Origin: Anagrus nilaparvatae | Lineage: Eukaryota; Arthropoda; Insecta; Hymenoptera; Mymaridae | Direction: 5' to 3' | Assembly (NCBI GenBank): GCA_022575985.1 | Contig: JAKSXM010000014.1 | Coordinates: 6,510,001 to 6,574,000, forward strand | DNA length: 64,000 nt | Part shown: piece after piece, positions 55,961 through 64,000 of the stretch | How positions within the stretch are numbered: position 1 is the stretch's first letter | How the letters are laid out: each line of letters opens with the position of its first letter | Translations under genes and position numbers: made by a program | The notes under the pieces: generated by a model | The model's input: only the letters and a program-made list of their open reading frames with translations | What the model was told of the DNA's origin: nothing | The model's database searches: none

Positions 55961-56435
55961 TTATTCAGCACTTCCAAATCCAAGTTCCCAAATTATAACT
56001 TTTTTCATTTCAATCCAGATTCATTAATGCCCGCAAAAAAAAATTCTGGGACGTCTTAGATATTGTATATAAGCTGATTCCGGTACTTACCAGAAAGAAA
56101 ATATAATGTTTTTGGTAATCACAAAATGTTTATGGGACGTAAATTTGACAAATACAAATACAAAGACACCTAATATATTTTTTGTTTTGCGTTTCTTGCT
56201 TCAAGTATAAAAATTTGGAGTACGCAGAAATTAGATTTTGATGCAATTACATCTTTTAATTTTTTTCTAAAAGACAGGAATGAGATAAAAGATGTTTTTA
56301 AATTAAAAATCATTAGCATTTCAAAACTCAGACAATAATCAGTATCCATTAATATAAAATACAAAGCATTAAAAATAATTTATTTTTTATATTTCATCAC
56401 GCATAGTGATAGTAATATATATTTGTAATTTTTGC
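55961..56435. other. AT-rich stretch without recognised features
   Basis: No domain-bearing frame and no clear repeat boundary, apart from a few more TTCTGGGA words at its left edge. Confidence 0.4.
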
Positions 56436-58440
56436 TTAAACAAGTACAACATGTTAATGTTTTAGTCATATATGCTTAAGATTCCAGATATGGGCAGTTT
56501 GGATCAAAATTCGAAAAAATTCCCAGGGTCCCTAAATCAGTGATACTAATATATATTTGTAATTTTTAACTTCTAAAACAAAATAAATTTTTACGATTTT
56601 TTTATTATAGGGGAGATAGGGGCCCGTATATCGGGGCACAATATAATAAGTTTCAGGATACATTGGAATTTTCTTTATTATTAATAAATTATTTAAAATT
56701 TTAAACCGTGCTGTAATTTTATACTAATTAAATAACAATTAAATTAATTTTAAGCTAATTTAAAATAAAAGCAGGAAATACAAAATGTAGAGCTCTAATA
56801 ACTAAGAAAAACAGGAAGGAGCTACAAGGGCAAAGGAAGAGGAAAACTTGCTCCAGGAAGAAGAAAATAGAAAGAGGCTGCAAGAGCAATGCGAGAAGCT
56901 CCAGCACCAGCAAAAGAAATAGAAGAATTTGCGTGAAAAATGCCTATTGGAAGAAAGAAAAAACCAACGGCTTCTGACCGGTTCACCATGATCCAGTGAA
57001 ACGGACAAGCCACACTAAGGTAGATGAGTCTCCAATGGAAAGTCAAATTTCGGAAGAGGACCAAGACAGTTTACGTGAGCAAGACAATTCACGTGAGCTT
57101 AATAATGCAAATGGTCTCAAAAGGAACAGCGAGACCGAAAAAAAGGAGGAAGAAAAAAAAAGTTGCAGCTTCAACAGGGAAATCAGGTACCTGAAATACC
57201 GGGCCAGTTGCAAAAACAGGCCCAGGTAGAAAAAAAAACCAATAAAGTGGATACCTGGGAAAAACCCAAAAAGAAGCAGAAAACTAAGAGGAAGAATACT
57301 CAGCAGACAAAAAGGCCTGCTGAAAGGTCAGTACCAAGCCAAGTAGGCGTAGTTATAAAAAGAGAATGAAGGCACTACTTATAAAACTAGCAGCAGGCCA
57401 TACGTGCGAGGAAACTCTCCTTAGTATTCAGAAGAACCTCCAGCTTGAAGATTCGGGGGCTAAAGTAAAAATAAACTTTAATTAATTTAGTTATTGTAGG
57501 TCATTAACCATATTTTGGATGTATTAAATTCAAAACCAATTCATTTTTCACCATCTTTATCTGCATCTTTTTTTCATAATTTTATTTGATATCTGCAATC
57601 AGTTTTTTGGACATTTCTCTGCAAGGACTTAATGAAATCACTTGAAATTGAAAACCCTAGAACTAGATCTGATTTCAAAAAATTTGGTCAAAGGGCTTTT
57701 TGATTCATCGAGTAGATTCTAAGATTTTGAGGATACACTTTCTCGAACATACACACGCCAAGTCAATAGAAGCATGCGCAGGCATCGGAATGACCTGGAA
57801 ACCAAATTTCTCCACGATAGGGACAATTTAGAAACTTTTATGTTTTTTAACCTAAAAACTTATAAAACACGATTTTATCTATTTATTACATACATAGGTT
57901 GATCGTGCCTAAAAGTAAAGTATCTTGTGTTATTTTGCATTTCTATGATATTTCATCTATGCAAATTTTATAAAAAAGCTATGAATTTTATTGCGCAGTT
58001 TACTTTTATAAGGTTTTTCACCTCTGTGAAGCAAAATACAATAAACATGCTTTTAAAAATAGCGGATTGGGTTATTTGGTTATTAAGGTGGTAATTTGAT
58101 AAATATGTATCATAAAAGCTAAATTAATCACTTTTCAGCTATTGTCTCGATGCCCTGCGCAATTTAGTGTCAGAAAATGAAACAAATAATTGAAAAGGTT
58201 TCTTAGCTTAAATAATTATATATATATATATATACAATGTGTTACAGTTTTAGTCATAAATGTTTAAGATTCCAGATACGGTCAGTTTGGACCAAAAATT
58301 TGCTAGGCTCGTGTTGAAAAGTATTCATTTTTCGGAGAAGGGACCCTGGGAATTTTTTCGAATTTTGATCCAAACTGCCCATATCTGGAATTTTAAGCAT
58401 ATATGACTAAAACATTAACATGTTGTACTTGTTTAAGCAA
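56436..58440. mobile_element. Two-kilobase element with inverted ends of about 100 bp
   Basis: TTGCTTAAACAAGTACAACA, ATGTTAATGTTTTAGTCATA, CAGATATGGGCAGTTTGGAT and AATTCCCAGGGTCCC (56436-56535) reappear in reverse complement at about 58332-58440. A partial direct copy of the inner part lies at 58240-58300. The body contains a LINE ORF1-like relic. It may be a DNA transposon that captured LINE sequence, or an inverted duplication. Confidence 0.6.
56790..57480 (+). pseudogene. Relic of a Glu/Lys/Gln-rich ORF, possibly LINE ORF1
   Basis: Several plus-strand frames are open in pieces: EEENLLQEEENRKRLQEQ-like (56800-56930), MKRTSHTKVDESPMESQISE (56996-57229) and MKALLIKLAAGHTCEETL (57366-57480). 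The order of a charged coiled-coil region, a basic Lys-rich linker and a small helical region resembles the Gag-like ORF1 of R1/TRAS-type LINEs, but no CCHC knuckle is seen. Composition is clearly less AT-rich than the surroundings. Frames are broken several times. It could also be a fragment of an unrelated coiled-coil gene. Confidence 0.4.
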
Positions 58441-58459
58441 ATAAACCTTTACAATTTTC

Positions 58460-59060
58460 ACACACACTTGCTGTGCGCTCAGTGTGAGCCAAGTGTGCTT
58501 CAAGTGAGCGCCTTGTGTACGCCAAAAAGTGAGAATTATTTTGAAGGCGCTACTAATGTTTAAAATTAATTAAATAACCGGAGACCAATATGTATTATCA
58601 AAAAAACTACCCACGCACCTTATCTTTAATCTTATAAGCCTAATATATTTTTAATATATATAACAAATATTTACTTCTTTTGCAAGACCTACAAAAGGTT
58701 TCTAAGATTAATAGGAGTGTCCTAGGGTGGTTTTTTTATATAACATATAGATCCCCAACTATTTAATTTATTTTAAATATTAATAGCGCCTTTAAAATGA
58801 ATCGTACTTTTTGAAGCACACCAGACGCACATAAGACACACACTTAAGGCTCACACACAAACTCATGGGCACGAGCAAAAAGCACACGAGCTGTAGCAAA
58901 AGTAGTATATAGTGGGAGTTAGAATGGTGGGGCTAAAGAGGAGAAATTAAAAATATTAATCCCACTTTGTTCAATATTGCTCGTGCTCGTATGCTTTTTT
59001 GCTCGAGCGTATGAGTTTGTGTGTGAGCCTTTAGTTCACAGTCTGTGTGCTCTAAGTGGA
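58460..59060. repeat. Inverted-repeat region with GTGTGAGCC / GCTCGTGCTCG arms
   Basis: GGCTCACACACAAACTCATG and GGGCACGAGCAAAAAGCACA (58843-58880) pair with GCTCGTGCTCGTATGC...GTTTGTGTGTGAGCC (58978-59029). Similar TGTGAGCCAAGTGTGC words lie at 58480-58500. There is no coding frame. Confidence 0.6.
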
Positions 59061-59512
59061 CGAATCTTCGACAATTTTTTGTTTCCATTTCTTGCTACCC
59101 AATTGTGTAAAGCATTGACTCAATAGTTGAAAAAATTATTTTAAGTCAGTATAGTTACAAAATATTAGTTTCAATATGTGTAACCCACTGAATGTAGAGC
59201 CTTCTTAAATCTCTATATGAAAAAATGACAAAGCTTACGGTTAGGTTGTTTTATTTTAAATTTCAGCAATCAATATCAAAAATTTGTTGAAAATTTTTTA
59301 GTTATTATTACTTTATTGAGGTTAATACGTACATAATTTTTTTTTTAGAAATTTTTAAATCGGAAAATACTAGGCGAAAATTCTTAAAATCTTCCTAATG
59401 GTTATTTATATATCTAGAATATAAAAAGGTATTGTAAATATGGGTTTTTGATGAAAGGAGTGGGAAACAGAAGCGGAGTTCTTGATGGAGAAATGAAAAG
59501 CTGCTTCGCAGC
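59061..59512. other. AT-rich stretch flanking the hAT-like element
   Basis: No gene seen. The last 8 bases (59505-59512, TTCGCAGC) are the left target duplication of the next element. Confidence 0.5.
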
Positions 59513-60478
59513 TAGAGGTGGACGAGACCGAGACGAGAGCATTTGTAGAAAATTCGGGACGAGACGAGACATTCACATCGAGACTCTCGGGAAGTCTCGT
59601 CTCGAAAAAAAAAGTTATTAATACATTTAGTTAATTTAAATTTTTACAATAAGTAAAAAAGCATTAAAATTAATATTCTTATTAAGACTGTATACTTGAA
59701 AAATAGTTATAATTATAGTTTTCTTTGATTTATCACTGCATAAATTTTCTTAAACAGTTTTAAGAAAATATTTTTTTTTTTTCTTTCGTTTTATTTGATG
59801 ATACATTATAAACAGTGATACCTTGAATTTTCCCCTCGATCTCATAATCTTTTAAGGCTTGAAAAAGTATATGGGCTAAATCTTTTCCTGAATGTTTAGC
59901 TCCTAGCTGATAGTATAAAATCTAAAGTTATTGAATGTAAAATCCAGTGTTCATCAATAAAATATGGGCTGTTATTCCGTAAAAGGATTCAGTTTTTAAT
60001 CAGCTAACCAACCATCAAATAGAATCAATAATAATCAACCGTTAAAGATAATTTAGAAACATTATTATTTTAAATCTTAAAAATACGTTACAGTAATTTA
60101 TTGCAGATCAAAGCTTTTTTTTCAAATGTATACAATTTTAATCAAAAACAATATATATATATATATGTATATAATTTTACAAAAGAATAACTGCTTGATA
60201 AAAATTGTAAGGTTATTTTATTAGCCATAAAGGAAACTCAGCTCAGAGGGCGCTTTAGTCTCACAGGAATTTATAAATTTGTAATTGTTTGTATATAAGT
60301 AGTTGAAAATTTTATTTTTATAATTTTCCTGAAGAAAACCTTTAATTTGTTCGAGACTTTCTCGAAAACGAGACGAGATCGAGACGAGACCGAGACGAGA
60401 CTGCAAAAATTCGAAATTTCCGATACCGAGACGAGACAAGCCTAAAGTCTCGGTATCGTCTCGTATCGTCCGCCTCTA
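59513..60478. mobile_element. Non-autonomous hAT-type element, 966 bp
   Basis: The ends are TAGAGGTGGACGA on the left and, in reverse complement, TAGAGGCGGACGA on the right, flanked by the perfect 8-bp duplication TTCGCAGC (59505-59512 and 60479-60486). An 8-bp duplication with such TIRs is typical of hAT transposons. Next to both ends lie clusters of GAGACGAGAC / GTCTCGTCTC words, likely subterminal transposase-binding repeats. The interior is AT-rich without a transposase frame. Confidence 0.85.
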
Positions 60479-60486
60479 TTCGCAGC

Positions 60487-61582
60487 AGCTCTAACAATGT
60501 TTTTATTTCTCCATTCAGAACCTTCGCCTCTCTTTGTCTCTCGTTTTATCAAAGACTCATATTTTGACAGACCATTTTATATTCGAGTTATATACACAAC
60601 TTTTTTTTACAAGTTTAATTAAGGCTTTATCCTTCAAATAAAAATAAGTGTAAAAACACGTTTAAAAATGAGATGATTGGATGTAAATAATATTTCAAAT
60701 ATTTAGGAAGTACAAAAATTAAAAACACATAAAAATTAAACCTGTTAATGCATGTATTTTGAAAGAAATTCTTTTATATTCTAAATGGGTCACGCACTTA
60801 CGTAAGACGATTCCCCTTAAACCAATCTCCCACCTAACGAATATTTTTTTAGGATGATTTGAAAGGCGTGTCTATATTAGAAAGAACTTTCACTATGATT
60901 TTTACTTTTTTTCACAGCTAGCTGTGAAAAAAGAGCCTCTAAAATGCCTGTTGGATTTATACTTTCAATTATTCTGTTTTTATATCCCCACTATCTATCT
61001 GGTTCTTAAACGCGTTCCTTACACTAATTTTTTTTTATGAGTAAAGCCAAGTTTAATTAAACGTGTAAAAAAAACACTATTTCTACACTAAAAAACAGTC
61101 AATTTTGTACCTTAACTTTTTATTTTTGATTTTTTTTTAAGTTATGAGCAGTCAAAGTTTAAATTAATGAAAATTCTCTGTTTATGTAAAATTTTTAGAA
61201 GAATCGTCGTATTAATGCAGTCTAATTTTTTTAGTTTTCAAAATTAGAAAATTTTGAGAAAACGAACTTTATAAAAAAAAAAAAAAAATTCCTTTATAAC
61301 TTTTTTTTTATTCTTTAACTAGCTGCAATTTTGCAGCTGTCATATTTCTGTCATATTTAAAGTAGAAGAGTACCATACGGTATTAAAAACTAGGGACTTC
61401 AATAAAAAAAAATGAGCTATCTTAAATGAACTAGGGAGCAAGCCCCGCAAGCCCCCTGCGCGCTGAAGCATGTTAACCCCCTCAGATCATATTTCATATT
61501 AAAAATAATTGTACTGCAGCGAGATGTCAGTTTCAAATAATTAAATTTTTTCACAATTCTAATAAACCTTTATTATTCAATT
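60487..61582. other. AT-rich stretch without recognised genes
   Basis: No frame with a recognisable domain. A GC-richer patch at 61433-61495 (AGCAAGCCCCGCAAGCCCCC) resembles a fragment of a Helitron-type 3' end but lacks a clear boundary. Confidence 0.4.
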
Positions 61583-61973
61583 AGATTAGATTAGATTAGA
61601 TTGTTTATTTGCAAAATTACAAAATTTGTACATTCATGTATAAATAATAGAGTATAATAATGTACATAAAATTGATAATTCTTAAATTCAAGTGATTAAT
61701 ACAATAAATAGAATTTTAGTAAAATAATTAAGTATATATAATAAAAATAGACAGTAAATAAAATTTCAGTATTATAATTAAAATTACATTGGACTAGTTA
61801 ATTAATCACTATGAGAAAAGAAAAAATATATATCTTTGTAATATGTGATTAAACAATTTATCACTGTCAACAGTATAAATAATATTAATAACAATATTAA
61901 AGTCTATAAAGTATATAAAATGGAAATAAATTTGTATATTATAAATATTTATATGTATATATATATATATATA
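61583..61973 (-). mobile_element. Possible non-LTR retroelement 3' end with a (TCTAA)n tail
   Basis: Plus strand ATTAGATTAGATTAGATT at about 61580-61602 followed by GTTTATTTGCAAAATTACAA. In reverse complement this is an AATAAAC-type end followed by (TCTAA)n, as in LINEs with microsatellite-like tails. No ORF2 remnant is seen before the Helitron at 61974. Confidence 0.35.
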
Positions 61974-62725
61974 CTAGCTGCCTCCGGCTCGCTTCGCTCG
62001 CCCCGGCAGCCACCATGGGGGCTGCGCCCCCCTGGACCCCCTGCGGCTTTATTTTTCCAATAATATGTTGTTTTAGGTTACTCAATATTTTGTAAAATTA
62101 CCTTTTTTTACCCGAAGTATTATCTAAAATTTACTGAATCATAAAAATTACTGGCTTATGAACCCAGACAGATAATTAGTGATCAGCAATACAAAGCTGA
62201 GCTACCCTTCCATAGGATCCACAAGTAGTCATTGTTTCCCTCGAATTCTAGGGTTCTGTCTGATAATAGCTGTTCAAGCTTTTTTTAGTTACTATATTCA
62301 GTTACTACATCAGTGGCTGATAAAAATAAGAAATATATATAATATAAGTCCTAAACTTTTATAATTATCGAAAAACTATTGTAACTTTTGAAAGATCGAA
62401 CCGATTATCTTGAAAATTCAGATGGATACGTAAAAAATATACCTGAATCGAATGAAATTCTTTTTTATAAAAAAATTTTTCCTCGGTTTTCAGTTTTTTT
62501 GTTTTTTTTTTTAAATTTGATAAAAATTTTTTTTTTGGAAATCCAGTTTTTTCAAAATAAAAATTTTGCCGTAATCAATCGAAATAAAACCTAGCTTATG
62601 TTTTGACCCGTAATTTTTGCCGTGTTTTTCCGTAAACTCAATTTCTGTAGCTTTTATTGTGTTCTCGTTTATCACCTTATCACCGACATACAAACATACA
62701 AAAGTAAAGATTTATATATATAGGA
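61974..62725 (-). mobile_element. Non-autonomous Helitron, 752 bp
   Basis: In reverse complement it starts TCCTATATATATAAATC, has GTATGTTTGTATGTCGGTGA near the 5' end, and ends with GC-rich hairpins (GGGGGGCGCAGCCCCC, then CGAGCGAAGCGAGCC), GGAGGCAGCTAG and T. It is flanked by A and T as expected for Helitron insertion. A diverged relative of its 5' half follows at 62735-63060 (GTAACTCTGGAAACATCAAA, CCGATTTGCTTGAAAATT). Confidence 0.75.
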
Positions 62726-63091
62726 TGTAAATTTGAAATCCAAATTTTATGCTAAAAAATATATGTAACTCTGGAAACATCAAACCGATTTGCTTGAAAA
62801 TTTAGGTGGACACGTAAAAAACAATTCTTAATCATAAAAAAACTTTTCTGATTACAAAAAAATTCCAAGTTTTTAAGTTAATTATGATTTTTTTGAAAAT
62901 TTTCGAAAACATCAAGAATGATCACTTTTTTGAAAAAACGTTTTTTTGGCGACAAAAATTTTCTTTCGCATTAATCCAAATCCTGTATAGCCTATGACAC
63001 TCCTGCAATTTTTCCGCGTTTTTTGCCGCAAACCGCCCCTTTCTAGCTACTGTCGTCTAGGTGTGATTATCAAACTAAAAAAATTCTCTAT

Positions 63092-63095
<4 letters not shown>

Positions 63096-63141
<46 letters not shown>
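63096..63141. repeat. (TA)n microsatellite
   Basis: Uninterrupted TA run of about 46 bp. Confidence 0.95.
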
Positions 63142-63144
<3 letters not shown>

Positions 63145-63159
63145 TAACCTGGTTTTCTG

Positions 63160-63345
63160 GGATTTTTTTCTTTTTTTTTGCATTAACTATTTTAACATAT
63201 AATTCTGGGATTTTTTCTAGTTTCTGGGCCTTTATTTCTGGGACTTTTTTAGGTTCCCAGAAACTCGAAATAGGTGTTTCTGGGACCCCATTTTTTCTGG
63301 GATTATTTACCAGAAACACTTATATATAGTTTCTGGGACTTTTCT
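63160..63345. repeat. Short interspersed TTTCTGGGA repeats
   Basis: The word TTTCTGGGA or TTCTGGGAC recurs about eight times, in both orientations. It is related to the tandem array at 55680-55960. Confidence 0.7.
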
Positions 63346-63441
63346 TTTTATATAGAGATTTAAGCATCTAATGCAAGAATTTACTTAACCCATAAGCGCC
63401 TAATCGACAATTCTTGGACACTTGAATATTTTGATATGAAA

Positions 63442-64000
63442 AAATGAATATTTCAGGCTAAAAATTTCACCTAGTAGGTATTTTTTATCGCTCTTTCCAT
63501 TTCCGGAGTTCGTTTTTACCTACGACCCTTGGGTAATGAAATATCAACCCCTAAAGTAGGTTAAAATCATTAAAATTGTAAAATTAAAAAAAAAAGTTAC
63601 TGCATTCAAAAAAAAAGTTTCTTTATGTTGAAAATTATACTTTTTACTTTCCAAAAGGTAGAAGATAAAAATTTATGTATTCTCAGCAAATATTAGGGGC
63701 AAGGGGGTGGATTTTACAGATGTATAAAAATGAATATTTTTAGCTGAATACGTCACCTAGTAGGTATTTTTGGTCGTTAATTCCATTTCTAATGTCTGTT
63801 TTCACCTACGACCCTAGGGTAATGAAATATCAACCCCTAAAATAGGGTAAAATCACAAACATTGTAAAATTTAAAAAAAAAGTTACTACACGCAAAAGTA
63901 AAGTTTCTTTATCTTGGAATTTATATTTTTTACTTTCAAAAAGGCAAAAAATGCAGATTTATGTATTCTCAACACATTCTCTCTCTCGAGGGGGTAAATG
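63442..64000. repeat. 286-bp satellite, two units in the window
   Basis: CACCTAGTAGGTATTTTT recurs 286 bp apart (63469 and 63755). It is followed each time by TTTTACCTACGACCC or TTTTCACCTACGACCC, GGGTAATGAAATATCAACCC and AAAAAGTTACT. The array runs off the right edge. Confidence 0.9.

Noticed and set aside
61972..62063. A small coding region with a Pro/Arg-rich end
   Set aside because: The GC-rich stretch is the hairpin-bearing 3' end of a Helitron on the other strand.
63047..63319. A 90-codon minus-strand ORF
   Set aside because: It is made of the TA microsatellite and the CTGGGA repeat words.
1..64000. Host protein-coding genes
   Set aside because: Every frame with recognisable motifs belongs to a mobile element. 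Remaining frames are short and low-complexity.

Overview
The window looks like AT-rich intergenic or heterochromatic DNA from an arthropod, most likely an insect. I see no host gene. Every coding stretch I can recognise belongs to a transposable element: a copia tail, a Transib/RAG1-like DNA transposon, a pogo-like DNA transposon, two BEL/Pao copies, an R1-like LINE, and a 17-kb envelope-bearing Ty3/gypsy retroelement. The rest is Helitron-like units, MITEs, fold-back elements, a hAT-type element and diverged satellites. The mix (BEL/Pao, env-bearing gypsy, R1-type LINE, Transib) is typical of insects. Species cannot be named from this sequence.

Layout. 1-1452: end of a copia element whose LTR carries a 5'-truncated LINE with a clean 14-bp target duplication. 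2066-5097: fold-back element made of inverted 45-bp arrays around a central hairpin. 5106-7350: satellites and a palindromic MITE. 7640-27904: a nest at least four layers deep. Helitron-like DNA received a BEL/Pao element on the minus strand. The BEL 3' LTR was split by an 11.65-kb Transib/RAG1-like transposon (8163-19812). That transposon was in turn split by a 5.2-kb pogo-like element (13364-18603) with 1.4-kb inverted repeats. 26190-27904: R1-like LINE fragment and an internally deleted second BEL copy. 28795-48605: head-to-tail Helitron-like units, one interrupted by the 17,005-bp retroelement (30084-47088, 4-bp duplication ATAG). 49020-53480: MITE cluster and satellites. 53473-55210: palindrome with equal 496-bp arms. 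55680-64000: tandem repeats, a long-TIR element holding a LINE ORF1 relic, a non-autonomous hAT-type element (59513-60478), a Helitron (61974-62725) and a 286-bp satellite.

Most notable is the Transib/RAG1-like transposon. Its ends carry the heptamer CACAGTG, a 23-nt spacer and an A-rich nonamer-like block, the same layout as a V(D)J recombination signal. It is flanked by the 5-bp GC-rich duplication CGCCG. It encodes a multi-exon transposase with all three RAG1-type acidic positions and zinc-binding Cys/His pairs, and it has unusually long TIRs of about 0.75-0.83 kb. It sits in a BEL LTR exactly where the LTR itself reads CGGCG followed by CACAGTG.

The gypsy element is also unusual. Its Gag has about twelve CCHC zinc knuckles. 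It has an extra Cys-rich ORF after env and ATG-less ORFs before gag. Its 3-kb leader contains three tRNA-like B-box modules on the opposite strand and a pair of hairpins that share a core but have different stems. The two LTRs are almost identical although gag, pol and env each carry breaks.
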